DNA of 38,074 bases from an uncultured Clostridia bacterium (GCA_944380795.1 CALWIS010000136.1:1-38074), one strand, 5' to 3'; positions 24,064-32,397 are shown, counted from the stretch's first letter. The notes: generated by a model not told the origin, from the letters alone. A program made the numbers and translations.

Positions 24064-25017
24064 TTATTGAGCCATTTCGTCGGCAGCATCTACTACCCAC
24101 TGGATACGCTGGGTATCGATGTCTCCCGGCAACGTGCAGTCGGCTCCCAGCAAAACGCCAGGGCCGGGGTTTTCCCGGATAAGGGATTTGGTAAAGTCCT
24201 GAATCTCCTCTTGGGTTCCGGTGTACAACAGGCCGGTTTTACGGTTATCAAAGCCGCCCAGCACCGGCTTATGGAAAAATTCCTTACCTTGGGCCAAATC
24301 CATTCCCTCCACATAAACCGCCCAGTTTACCGCGGCGGCAGGGTAATCTTGCCATACTTCCAGGTTATTTTTGATTCCTGCCCAACCGCAGCAGTGGAGC
24401 AGATTATACTGGCTGAACCGGTTGGCGTGTTCCAGCACCTGCAAATCCGTGGGGGTAATCAGGCGACGATATTCCTCCGGGGTAAATCGGTCTACCTCCC
24501 CACCCTGAACACAATAATAGATACCGTCCATCCCGCACTGGGTAATCAGCAGTTCCGAAAGCAGGGAGTTACTTTGGGCAATGGTCTCCAAAGCATGGGC
24601 CACCCCTTTGGGATTCTCTTTAAGGGAGCGCATAACAAACTCATCGGAGCTTCCAAAGCGGATGGAAGAGAAAGGGGCGAACACATTGTAGAACATACAC
24701 AGGCCGTTCCCTGCGCCCTCCCGAATCTTTTTGGCCCGTTCCAGCTGCTCCCGGATAAAGGGGTGCTCCGCTGTCAGGGGCTTGAGCTGATCCCAGTCCG
24801 CGGGGGTACGAATGGTTTCCGGAATAGGATATGGAAAATAGCCGTCACACATGATCTTTACCAAATCTGTGCCGGTATTGCGATAGTAATCCAAATGAGC
24901 CTGCACACAGGCATCCCCTTTTGCGGCTTCCTCTGGAAAATGGAACCAAAATCCCACAGGCGGACGGTCTACAGGCTGGTTTTCCAAAGCGCGAAGCACA
25001 CGGGTTCGTTGATCCAT
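24064..25017 (-). CDS. Uroporphyrinogen decarboxylase-family protein (methyltransferase-like)
   Basis: A 317-residue UroD-fold protein. It opens MDQRTRVLRALENQPVDRPP, the usual start of the MtaA/CmuA-like branch, and has LHCCGWAGIKNNL (about 230) and PVLGGFDNRKTGLL (about 257). The His-Cys pair around 230 resembles the zinc-ligand region of corrinoid methyltransferases, but the full His-x-Cys...Cys set is not certain by eye. True heme-pathway HemE is unlikely because no heme genes are nearby. No corrinoid protein is adjacent. Start ATG with AAGGAG 8 bases upstream. It lies downstream of the PH-domain and 53-residue genes on the same strand. Confidence 0.8.
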   Translation of the reverse strand: MDQRTRVLRALENQPVDRPPVGFWFHFPEEAAKGDACVQAHLDYYRNTGTDLVKIMCDGYFPYPIPETIRTPADWDQLKPLTAEHPFIREQLERAKKIREGAGNGLCMFYNVFAPFSSIRFGSSDEFVMRSLKENPKGVAHALETIAQSNSLLSELLITQCGMDGIYYCVQGGEVDRFTPEEYRRLITPTDLQVLEHANRFSQYNLLHCCGWAGIKNNLEVWQDYPAAAVNWAVYVEGMDLAQGKEFFHKPVLGGFDNRKTGLLYTGTQEEIQDFTKSLIRENPGPGVLLGADCTLPGDIDTQRIQWVVDAADEMAQ

Positions 25018-25146
25018 ATTGACCTCTCCTTTATGTGGGGGCTGCTCCCGCCTAGTGGGATGCCCCGCCTTTTTCAATACACGGCAAACACCGCACCTTC
25101 AGTGTATACCTTATGCAGGGAAATTTATTTCTTAAAAGGCAAAATT

Positions 25147-25308
25147 TTAATTTCTTTCTTCTCCCTCGTCCCTCGGAGAAAAAGGCAGCAAAGTGGCAGA
25201 AGATGACTGGCAGGCCAATTCCTCCATATCCTGCTGTGCTTGCTGTAAAAGCCGGATACAGTCGGTCATGGTATTAAAAAGGTGATAATAGGCTTTCTGA
25301 TAATCCAT
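25147..25308 (-). CDS. 53-residue protein translationally coupled to the PH-domain gene
   Basis: The ATG at 25308 shares one base with the upstream gene's stop (TAATG) and has GGAGG 6 bases before it. The product, MDYQKAYYHLFNTMTDCIRL followed by a Gln/Glu-rich helix (LQQAQQDMEELACQ) and a charged tail ending EGEERN, looks like one amphipathic helix plus a disordered end. Short proteins of this look (YxKAYxxLFN...I..L...Q...EE) recur in Clostridia; no function is known to me. Coupling and a good binding site argue it is expressed. Confidence 0.65.
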   Translation of the reverse strand: MDYQKAYYHLFNTMTDCIRLLQQAQQDMEELACQSSSATLLPFSPRDEGEERN

Positions 25309-26693
25309 TACATACCTCCGTGTTCAAAGGCCACCCCCAAATACATTTCCACCCATTTTTGTGCATCCGCAATGGGGATATGGCACAGCTTGTACCGCGC
25401 CCCCCAGCCACCTGTGGTTTGAATCACCAGTGTGCAGCGGCCGGTAACACGCTGGGCCGGGTTCTGCAAAAACTGCACCCCGGTGATCTGGGTGGGGTCG
25501 ATGCGGGCGGAAAACAAAGTAAAAATGCGGATTCCCCGCATATATACCGACCCATTGGCAAATACCAGAGCAGAAACAAAATATCCCAGCAGCCGCATGA
25601 GGAAAAACCACAGGGCCGGCAGCAGCAGCAACGGGAATACCGGCAGCAAAAAATTTAGTATCGGCAACAGGCGCATCTCTAATAAAACCAAAAGGAAAAA
25701 TACCGAGCAGGGCAGCCACAAAAAAGAGAACCACGCCTGACGGTGGGGGCGCAAATCCGGTTCCTTTTTCGGCCAAAAAAGACGCCGCACCGCTTTTTCT
25801 CTGCGCCACAAGGCTGGATGCAGAATCACTCTTCCTCCTCCGGGCAAAAACGCCTCTGCCCGAAAAATGCCTAACAACGCCATGGGCAGCGTTTGCAGCA
25901 GCACCGCAGAACTGATGGCGGAAAGGGAAACCGTGGCCTCGCGGCGAGGCCACAGTCCCATTTTGAAAAACAGCCGGTTTCCTTCCCGCTTCCAACAAAA
26001 AGGCAGCAGAGCCAGAATCTCCCGCAAAAACGCCAAAAACCACCCCGCCAAAAATAACCAACTGATACCGGCAATGGCTGGGGGAATTCCCAAAGCAATG
26101 AGCTGCACCCGCTGATCGGCCGCGTTTACGATTCGCTGAGCGATCTCGGTGCCCAAAAGGGAACTGACCGACCGAAAAAACACCGTAGCAAGCAAAAGAC
26201 CCGAAGCAGGATTCGAGAGAAAAGCCGTTGCTAAAATCGTATGAAAAATCCCCGCCCGATGAGGCTTTCGTTTTCCTTTTAAGGGACGAGGCAACCGAGG
26301 CGCCCGAGGACGGAACAAAGGCAAAGTCTCACTGCTGGGGGCTGGCACGCCTGGCTGAAAAAACACGGCCCCGGTAAGCAAAGCAGAAGGGTTTACCTCT
26401 CGAAAAGGGCAAAGGGCCCAACGCCGAGGCAGTAGGGTACTCCGCCGCAAAAACAGCCCGGAACGAAATCCGTAGGCACTGTGGGTAGGCTCCCATCTTG
26501 ATTGCTGCCACAACAAAAACAAATACAAAGCCAGCGCAACAGATCCCATTATGATAGATAAGGACGGGCTTTTTCCCGTAATCAGCGCCTGTAGCAAAGG
26601 CAGAAAAAATACAGGCAGTGCCCGGACAAAGGTCTTGCTAAAATATAGAGGATGAAAGTGACGCTTCCGTTTTATAGGATGATCTTGTTTCAT
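25308..26693 (-). CDS. YdbT-like membrane protein with bacterial PH (bPH2) domains
   Basis: A 461-residue polytopic protein. Paired hydrophobic segments occur near the N-terminus, the middle and at about 345-395, separated by soluble stretches. The last stretch, VYMRGIRIFTLFSARIDPTQ followed by VQFLQNPAQRVTGRCTLVIQ, is a clear bPH2 pattern. Bacillus YdbT (about 490 residues, three bPH2 domains) is the closest family I know; it works with the small YdbS, for which there is no neighbour here. Function unclear, possibly membrane stress or bacteriocin resistance. The ATG at 26693 has AAGGAAGG 6 bases upstream. Confidence 0.75.
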   Translation of the reverse strand: MKQDHPIKRKRHFHPLYFSKTFVRALPVFFLPLLQALITGKSPSLSIIMGSVALALYLFLLWQQSRWEPTHSAYGFRSGLFLRRSTLLPRRWALCPFREVNPSALLTGAVFFQPGVPAPSSETLPLFRPRAPRLPRPLKGKRKPHRAGIFHTILATAFLSNPASGLLLATVFFRSVSSLLGTEIAQRIVNAADQRVQLIALGIPPAIAGISWLFLAGWFLAFLREILALLPFCWKREGNRLFFKMGLWPRREATVSLSAISSAVLLQTLPMALLGIFRAEAFLPGGGRVILHPALWRREKAVRRLFWPKKEPDLRPHRQAWFSFLWLPCSVFFLLVLLEMRLLPILNFLLPVFPLLLLPALWFFLMRLLGYFVSALVFANGSVYMRGIRIFTLFSARIDPTQITGVQFLQNPAQRVTGRCTLVIQTTGGWGARYKLCHIPIADAQKWVEMYLGVAFEHGGM

Positions 26694-26803
26694 AAAAGGC
26701 CTTCCTTTCCGGGCAAGGAACCAAGGCAAGCTTTCCACAAAAGTTAAAGATGGTATAATGCTATGCAAAGTCCCTTCTTTTTAGATTTCCCAAAACCTAC
26801 TGG

Positions 26804-27418
26804 TTATGAAAATGAAAAATCTGCCAGCGCATCCAACCGCAAAATGCGGATTTCTCGATAATGGGTCTCCAGCCAGCCCAACTGGGCAAACCGTCTCAGC
26901 ACCCGATTCACCGTTACTCGAGAAGCCCCCACTCGAGCACCCAGCTCTTCATCGGTGCAAAAAATACAGGGTGGGCGATCCTGCACCGCCTCCACTAAAA
27001 AACGGGCCACCCGCCGATCAGCCTGCAAAAAAGCCATACTATCCACCTGAGCGGTAAGCAGGCGCACCCGTTCCGATAACGCCTGCATCAAAGAAAAGGC
27101 CAATTCAGGATGCTTGCGGATATGGGCGGTCAAAACATCTCGAGAGACTGCCACGATCTCCGATTTTTCCAGCACCTTGGCCGACGATACCCGAGGCTGG
27201 CCGTCAAAAAAGGCCGCTTCTCCAAAAACACTTCCATCCGACTGGACCCGCAAAGTCTTTTCTCCCCCATTTTCTGAGGTCATATAGATTTTGACCTTGC
27301 CTTTTTTCAGATAATACAGCCTTTCTGCAATATCCCCCTGCCAGTAAACCGCAGACCCTTTTTGATAGACCAACGTGGGCGCCAGGGTCTCCAATACCTT
27401 CCAACTGTCGTTGCTCAT
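26804..27418 (-). CDS. Crp/Fnr-family transcriptional regulator
   Basis: A 204-residue protein. A cyclic-nucleotide-binding-type beta barrel comes first (GSAVYWQGDIAERLYYLKKGKVKIYM, then GSVFGEAAFFDGQPRVSSAKV), followed by a dimerisation helix and a winged helix-turn-helix (DEELGARVGASRVTVNRVLRRF, about 158-179). No Fnr-type cysteine cluster is present, so an O2-sensing Fe-S cluster is unlikely; the effector is unknown. AAGGAGG precedes the ATG. The nearest targets by position are itself or the PH-domain gene 110 bases downstream. Confidence 0.92.
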   Translation of the reverse strand: MSNDSWKVLETLAPTLVYQKGSAVYWQGDIAERLYYLKKGKVKIYMTSENGGEKTLRVQSDGSVFGEAAFFDGQPRVSSAKVLEKSEIVAVSRDVLTAHIRKHPELAFSLMQALSERVRLLTAQVDSMAFLQADRRVARFLVEAVQDRPPCIFCTDEELGARVGASRVTVNRVLRRFAQLGWLETHYREIRILRLDALADFSFS

Positions 27419-27493
27419 AGAGCCTCCTTTTCAAGCAAAGAATTGATATTTTAGAGCGTAAACCCCTGCTGTACTTCTTTATCTTCTATGAAT

Positions 27494-27540
27494 AACACCC
27501 CCGTATCTGACGGTATAGTATCAGATAGGGGGGTGTTTTT
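27494..27540 (+). terminator. Long hairpin with plus-strand T-run
   Basis: AACACCCCC-TATCTGA pairs with TCAGATA-GGGGGTGTT around a 10-base loop with one mismatch; the T-run is on the plus strand. Both flanking genes are on the minus strand, for which it is a poorer terminator (tail ATTCATAG). Confidence 0.6.
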
Positions 27541-27566
27541 GAATAAAATTGTAACCATGTGTGGCG

Positions 27567-28112
27567 TTATAGCTTGCCATCCTTTACCAGCTGGGCAACT
27601 TTTAAAACCCCAATCTGGGTCTTGGCATCCGGCAGTTGGTTCTCCATCACCATCTCTACGGCTTTGTCCAAGGGGATACACTCTACCTCGATAAACTCGT
27701 CATCATCTGGTTTCTGCTCTCCCCAACTTTCCACCCGGCAAGCCCACATACGAATGATCTCATTGGTATAACCAGGGGTGGGATAAAGATTTCCCAGGAA
27801 AACATAGTCCTTACCCGTAGTTCCCGTCTCTTCCTGCTGCTCCCGCTTCATGGCCTCAAAGGGGTCCTCACCTTTTTCCAATTTGCCTGCCGGAAGCTCC
27901 AAAATCGTCTCGCCATAGGGATACCGGAACTGCCGCACAAACAACAGCTCATTTTTATCGGTCAAAGCTGCTACGCTGACGCCTCCTGGATGCTCCACTA
28001 CTTCCCGATTTACTACCATTCCATTTTCCAGTTCCGCTTTATCCAAACGCACCTGGATAATGCGTCCATGAAAGAGGTATTGCTGTTCCAGTGTTTTTTC
28101 TGTCAGTTTCAC
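27567..28112 (-). CDS. nudF: Nudix hydrolase, ADP-ribose pyrophosphatase type
   Basis: A 181-residue Nudix protein. It most likely hydrolyses ADP-ribose to AMP and ribose 5-phosphate. The Nudix box is GKLEKGEDPFEAMKREQQEE (about 76-95) followed by TG; all catalytic Glu residues are kept, but the usually aliphatic residue after RE is Gln. Upstream VVEHPGGVSVAAL and FVRQFRYPYGETILELPAGK, and downstream NLYPTPGYTNEIIRMW, match the ADP-ribose pyrophosphatase branch. The start is GTG at 28112 with AGGAGG 8 bases upstream and an extended -10 at 28145-28153. Confidence 0.92.
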   Translation of the reverse strand: MKLTEKTLEQQYLFHGRIIQVRLDKAELENGMVVNREVVEHPGGVSVAALTDKNELLFVRQFRYPYGETILELPAGKLEKGEDPFEAMKREQQEETGTTGKDYVFLGNLYPTPGYTNEIIRMWACRVESWGEQKPDDDEFIEVECIPLDKAVEMVMENQLPDAKTQIGVLKVAQLVKDGKL

Positions 28113-28144
28113 CCAGAGTTCCTCCTGTCAAATGGCTTTTTTTT

Positions 28145-28153
28145 ATTATACCA
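28145..28153 (-). promoter_or_regulatory. Extended -10 promoter of the Nudix gene
   Basis: Minus strand TGG-TATAAT (28153-28145). The -35 is weak. Confidence 0.55.
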
Positions 28154-28331
28154 CGCCTCCGGCAAGAAAGAAAGGCACAACCGTATTTTACAGGAATTTG
28201 CATTCAGAATCCCGCAAGAGGAAGAAAAACTTCCAGAAATCATAAAATAATACCAGCGCATAAGGGAATTTGGGATAAAATAACCCTGTAAGTCAACGGA
28301 AATTTATTTATAGAAAGGCAGATGGCACATA

Positions 28332-29567
28332 ATGACACAAAACGAAAAACAAATTTTACGGGAATTGGCTCAAAAACAGCTGGAAGTCCATCATTCCGCC
28401 AAAAACCAGGAACGTATTGCCCTGTGGAAACGCCATAACGCCTGTAAGGGGGAGCGGCCTGTCATCCACATCGAAATGGACACCTTTGAACAGGAGATCA
28501 TCCCCCAGCGCCTGCGCTGCCAGGACCCCATGGCCCGTCAACTGGAAACTGCCTTATACCGCAACTTTCTCAATCTCACGCTGCTGGATGATGACTGGGT
28601 TGTACCCGATTATTTTCCAGTCACCTGGCAGACCTGGTTCTTGCCTTTAGGGCATGAAATCACCCGAACCTTTGCCGGAGATGACAGTCATTCTCTGGGC
28701 CATCAATTCAACTATGTGATCGGCGATGACTTGGAAGCAGATTGGGATCAGGTACAGCCCTCCCGGTACGGTGTAAATCGGGAAGCAACACAAGCCTATT
28801 TTGACGCAGCACAGGAAGCCTTCGGAGATATTCTGCCGGTAAAAATGACCATGAACTGCCTGTATTCTGTGCCGACCCAGGACATCGTACATCTAATGGG
28901 CATGGAAAACATGTGCTTTGCCATGTACGACTACCCAGAACTGTTCAAGCAGATGATGGATCAACTTACTGACGACTATTTGGCTTATTTTGACTTTTTG
29001 AAAAAAGAAGGGCTGTTGCTGCCTACCACCTCCTTTGAGTGGGTGGGCCAAGGCACCCTGAGCTTTACCGATGAACTGCCCGCAGACCATGTGCAAGGCC
29101 CGGGAGATGTATGGGGATTTATGGACTCCCAGGAAACGGTAAGCATTTCCCCTGATATGTACGGCGAGTTTATCTTCCCCTATTACCGAAAGGTTGCCAG
29201 CTCCTATGGTCTGTTGTCTTATGGATGCTGTGAACCCGTCAACCCGGTATGGGAATATGTAAAACAGTTGGGCAACCTGCGCAAGGTGAGCTGTTCCCCC
29301 TGGTGTGATGAAGCCTTTATGGCGGAACAGCTTCGTGGAACCAAAACTATTTTCCACCGCAAGCCAAGCCCCAACTTCCTGGGAGTAGGGGAAACTTTGG
29401 ATGAAGCGGCATTCCGTGAGCATATCCGCCACACACTCACCACAGCTGCCGGATGCCATCTGGAAATCACTCAGCGGGACGTATATACCATCAACAACGA
29501 CATTGCCAAAGCACAGCGGTATGTGGCGATTATCCGGGAAGAAATTGAAAATCACTGGAAACCGTAA
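28332..29567 (+). CDS. UroD-superfamily protein, 411 aa, unknown substrate
   Basis: A 411-residue cytoplasmic protein. It lacks the standard UroD N-terminus but matches the UroD-like TIM-barrel proteins of gut Firmicutes, with GLLSYGCCEPVNPVWEYVKQ (about 295-314), a Cys-rich segment RKVSCSPWCDEAFMAEQL and FHRKPSPNFLG near 345. Early WVVPDYFPVTWQTWFLP and FEWVGQGTLSFTDELP resemble substrate-pocket loops. The paired Cys residues could bind metal (inference). Binding site AAAGG is 13 bases before the ATG, weaker than neighbouring genes. Monocistronic, ended by a very strong terminator. Heme biosynthesis is unlikely. Confidence 0.75.
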   Translation: MTQNEKQILRELAQKQLEVHHSAKNQERIALWKRHNACKGERPVIHIEMDTFEQEIIPQRLRCQDPMARQLETALYRNFLNLTLLDDDWVVPDYFPVTWQTWFLPLGHEITRTFAGDDSHSLGHQFNYVIGDDLEADWDQVQPSRYGVNREATQAYFDAAQEAFGDILPVKMTMNCLYSVPTQDIVHLMGMENMCFAMYDYPELFKQMMDQLTDDYLAYFDFLKKEGLLLPTTSFEWVGQGTLSFTDELPADHVQGPGDVWGFMDSQETVSISPDMYGEFIFPYYRKVASSYGLLSYGCCEPVNPVWEYVKQLGNLRKVSCSPWCDEAFMAEQLRGTKTIFHRKPSPNFLGVGETLDEAAFREHIRHTLTTAAGCHLEITQRDVYTINNDIAKAQRYVAIIREEIENHWKP

Positions 29568-29593
29568 CCACAAAGCATCTAAAACTCTATTGT

Positions 29594-29635
29594 AAATCTA
29601 AGGCCCCACAGAGGAATCTGTGGGGCCTTAGATTT
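29594..29635. terminator. Bidirectional terminator between the UroD-like gene and fucA
   Basis: A 19-bp perfect stem (29594-29612 with 29617-29635) around a GGAA loop; the core is AAGGCCCCACAGA. It serves two convergent genes. Confidence 0.85.
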
Positions 29636-29656
29636 GTGGAAAAGTTTCTCTATTAT

Positions 29657-30343
29657 TTATTTGGAATATTTCTTATAACCGGGATGACGGCCTGTGACCT
29701 TATAATTGGCCCGCATGGAAATGAGCCGGTCGATATTCTCCCGGGGCAATTCCTTGGCGCCGCCCAGCAGATGGGCGTTAAGGCTGATTTTGGCAAACAG
29801 TTCCAGCGTCTCCATGCGGTAATAGGCGGTAATCAGGTCTGCACCCACCGACAGCGCGCCGTGGTTGGCCAGCAGCACCACGTCGTGCTCTCCCAAATAC
29901 GGGGCGATGGCCTCGGGTACCTCGTTGGTGGAGGGGGTACCGAAGGGAGTCACGGGAACAGAACCAATGGCGATAATGGTCTCAATCATGGAATACTCGT
30001 CCAGCGGCACATGAGCCACGGCATAGCCGGTGGCGGTGGGCGGATGAGCGTGCACTACTGCGCCTACATCGTCGCGCTCCTGATAGCAGCGCAGGTGCAT
30101 TTTAATTTCGGAGGAGGGGCGGTAGCCCTCCAGCCCTTCCAGCACATTGCCCTGCGCGTCAATGCGTACCAGCTTGTCGGGGGTAATAAAGCTCTTGCTG
30201 ATACCGGTGGGGGTGGCTAAAAAGGTGCCGTCCTCCAGTTTAACGGATACATTACCGTCATTGGCGGCCACCCAGCCCAGCTGCCACATCTTGTGGCACA
30301 CGTCGCAGATCTGCTCTCTGATTTCCATGTATGAAAGTTCCAT
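29657..30343 (-). CDS. fucA: L-fuculose-phosphate aldolase (class II aldolase)
   Basis: A 228-residue Zn-dependent aldolase splitting L-fuculose 1-phosphate into dihydroxyacetone phosphate and L-lactaldehyde. Zinc ligands are His98 and His100 (VVHAHPP) and His161 (LANHGAL); the catalytic Glu is Glu79 (SSEIKMH). The spacing equals Glu73, His92, His94, His155 of Escherichia coli FucA. The N-terminal NDGNVSVKL and PTGISKSF are the phosphate-binding segments. The ATG has AGGA 8 bases upstream. Last gene of the fucI-kinase-fucA operon. A rhamnulose-phosphate aldolase role is less likely given fucI. Confidence 0.93.
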   Translation of the reverse strand: MELSYMEIREQICDVCHKMWQLGWVAANDGNVSVKLEDGTFLATPTGISKSFITPDKLVRIDAQGNVLEGLEGYRPSSEIKMHLRCYQERDDVGAVVHAHPPTATGYAVAHVPLDEYSMIETIIAIGSVPVTPFGTPSTNEVPEAIAPYLGEHDVVLLANHGALSVGADLITAYYRMETLELFAKISLNAHLLGGAKELPRENIDRLISMRANYKVTGRHPGYKKYSK

Positions 30344-30369
30344 ATTTCATTTCCTTTCTCTATATAGAA

Positions 30370-31842
30370 TTATTTTCTGATGACTTCTTCAAATCGTTTG
30401 CGCTGTTCTGCCCAAGCCGCCGCATTTTCCGGGTGGTAGTGCTTGAGATCAGACATTTTCGCCATAACCTGCCGCCCCTGTTCCAGCGATTCAATTTTGC
30501 CTGCTGCCAACAGCTGCACCAACACATTGCCCAGCACTGTGGCCTCTGTGGGACCGGCAGAAACTTCCCTGCCGCAGGAATCTGCTGCCATCTGGCAGAG
30601 CATCCCGTCTTTGGTGCCGCCGCCCACAATATACAGGGCATCATAGGCTTCCCCGGTGCAGATACGCAGCAAATCCAGCGTAACGGCATATTTCATAGCA
30701 AGGCTTTCATAAATACAGCGCACCACCTGGCCATCGGTCTCCGGTACCGGCTGGCCTGTTTTTTTGCAATATTCCCGCACCCGGCGAGGAATATTGCCTG
30801 CGGGGGTGAACACCGGGTCGTCGGGGTCGATAAAGCACCGGAAGGGTTCCTCTGCCCGAGCCAACATCTCCATATCGTAGTAGCTGCGCTGGATGCCCTC
30901 CCGTATCCACTGGCGGCGGCTCTCCTGAATGAGCCACAGACCGGTGATGTTTTTCAGGAAGGAGGCGCAGTTGTGATACCCGCCCTCGTTGGTAATATCG
31001 CAGGCAAGGGAGGTCTCGTTGATGACCGGCTCCGGCAGTTCGGTACCCATCAGGGACCAAGTGCCGCAACTGACAAACGCAAAGGGAGAGGAGAGCGCGG
31101 GCACGGCGGCCATGGCACTCTGGGTGTCGTGGCCAGCCACCGCAATAACAGGCACCGGCTCCAGCCCCAGTTCCTCGCAGATGGCGGGAGAGAGTTTTCC
31201 CACCTCCGAACCAGAGGGCACAATGGGGGTGAGGATCTCTCCGGGCAAGCCCAGCGCATCCAGAATCTCCTGCGACCACTGGCGGGTACGGGCATCCATG
31301 AGCTGGGTGGTGGAGGCGGAGGAGTACTCCGTTACCTTCTTGCCCGTGAGGAGATAGGCAAAGAGGTCAGGCATCAGCAGCAGCGTTTTGGCGCGTTCCA
31401 GCAGACCGGGGCGCTGCTTTTTCAGGGCCAGCAGCTGGAACACGGTATTGAACTCCATAAACTGGGTGCCGGTGATCTCATAGAACCGCTCTTTGGGAAG
31501 TAGATGAAATGCTTCCTCCATCATGCCCTGGGTACGGGCATCCCGGTAATGGACGGGGTTTTCCAGCAAGTAGCCGTTTTCATCCAGCAGGCCGAAATCC
31601 ACGCCCCAAGTGTCAATGCCGATGCTGTCAAAGCCGCCGGCCTGTTTGGCCTTGAGCAGCCCCTGCTTAATCTCAAAGAACAGCCGCAGCACATCCCAGA
31701 ACAGGGCGCCATTGACCTCTACCGGGTCGTTGGAGAAGCGGTGGATTTCCTCCATGGAGATGGTTTCGCCGTCCCACCGGCAGAGCATCGCCCGGCCGCT
31801 GGAAGCGCCAAAGTCAAAAGCGAGGATACGGGATTCCTTCAT
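30370..31842 (-). CDS. FGGY carbohydrate kinase, RhaB type, likely L-fuculokinase here
   Basis: A 490-residue FGGY kinase. It opens RILAFDFGASSGRAMLCRWD (ATP phosphate loop) and has GIDTWGVDFGLLDENG, CGTWSLMG and the catalytic-base motif VAGHDTQSA (about 250). Similarity is to rhamnulokinase RhaB rather than to proteobacterial FucK. Its operon partners are L-fucose isomerase and fuculose-phosphate aldolase, so L-fuculose is the probable substrate. L-rhamnulose and L-fuculose are similar enough for dual use. The ATG at 31842 has AAAGGAG 8 bases upstream. Confidence 0.9.
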   Translation of the reverse strand: MKESRILAFDFGASSGRAMLCRWDGETISMEEIHRFSNDPVEVNGALFWDVLRLFFEIKQGLLKAKQAGGFDSIGIDTWGVDFGLLDENGYLLENPVHYRDARTQGMMEEAFHLLPKERFYEITGTQFMEFNTVFQLLALKKQRPGLLERAKTLLLMPDLFAYLLTGKKVTEYSSASTTQLMDARTRQWSQEILDALGLPGEILTPIVPSGSEVGKLSPAICEELGLEPVPVIAVAGHDTQSAMAAVPALSSPFAFVSCGTWSLMGTELPEPVINETSLACDITNEGGYHNCASFLKNITGLWLIQESRRQWIREGIQRSYYDMEMLARAEEPFRCFIDPDDPVFTPAGNIPRRVREYCKKTGQPVPETDGQVVRCIYESLAMKYAVTLDLLRICTGEAYDALYIVGGGTKDGMLCQMAADSCGREVSAGPTEATVLGNVLVQLLAAGKIESLEQGRQVMAKMSDLKHYHPENAAAWAEQRKRFEEVIRK

Positions 31843-31867
31843 GGGGGTCACTCCTTTCAAAAAGAAA

Positions 31868-32390
31868 GGTGCAGCGGCTTTGTGCCACCGCACCATATAG
31901 CTAAAAGTTTTGCGCGGAGCGCTTACAGAGTCCAGAGAGACTTAGTCTCTCTGGCGAGAGTCTGGGGCGAGGAGCCCCAGTAATGCGGAGCGAAGCGAAC
32001 GCCTATAGCCATCCAGTGGCTCGCTCTCAGAGCAAGAGCTGCCGAAGGCAGCGCGAGCCTTGCAGCGCACACAGCTAAAAACGCAGGATATTGGGGAACC
32101 CCTTTGATTGACTGCCGTTCCGATTTCCCCTTTGGGGAAACGGAGAAAATATTGATTGGGAGCGAAGCAGAGCCCCTTTTTTCTTGCAAAAGGGGCCCTC
32201 TTGGAAAACATTCCGCCGGAATGTTTTCCAATTCACCCCCGAAAATGCGCCCTGCGGCATAGGGGTTCCGCTCTCTGTGGAGAGCGGCCAAAGGCTCTGC
32301 CTTTGGAATCCGCGATTTTTTGAAAAAAATCGAGTAAAACTTTTATGTTCGCGGGGTAGAATCTGCAAATCAGAAGCAGCTGCCACGCGT
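31868..32390. repeat. Array of at least nine hairpins inside the fuc operon
   Basis: The 555 bases between the kinase start and the fucI stop hold no credible gene. Perfect inverted repeats follow one another: 31932-31954 (CCAGAGAGACT arm), 31962-31980 (CTGGGGC), 32018-32059 (GGCTCGC, with an inner GCTGCC/GGCAGC), 32124-32140 (TTTCCCC), 32172-32196 (GCCCCTTTT), 32201-32231 (14-bp arm TTGGAAAACATTCC), 32268-32287 (CCGCTCTC), 32288-32306 (CCAAAGGC) and 32313-32332 (CGATTTTTT). The right end resembles that of the hairpin block at 23731-24016. It would be transcribed as part of the fuc mRNA. Confidence 0.75.
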
Positions 32391-32397
32391 ACTATCA

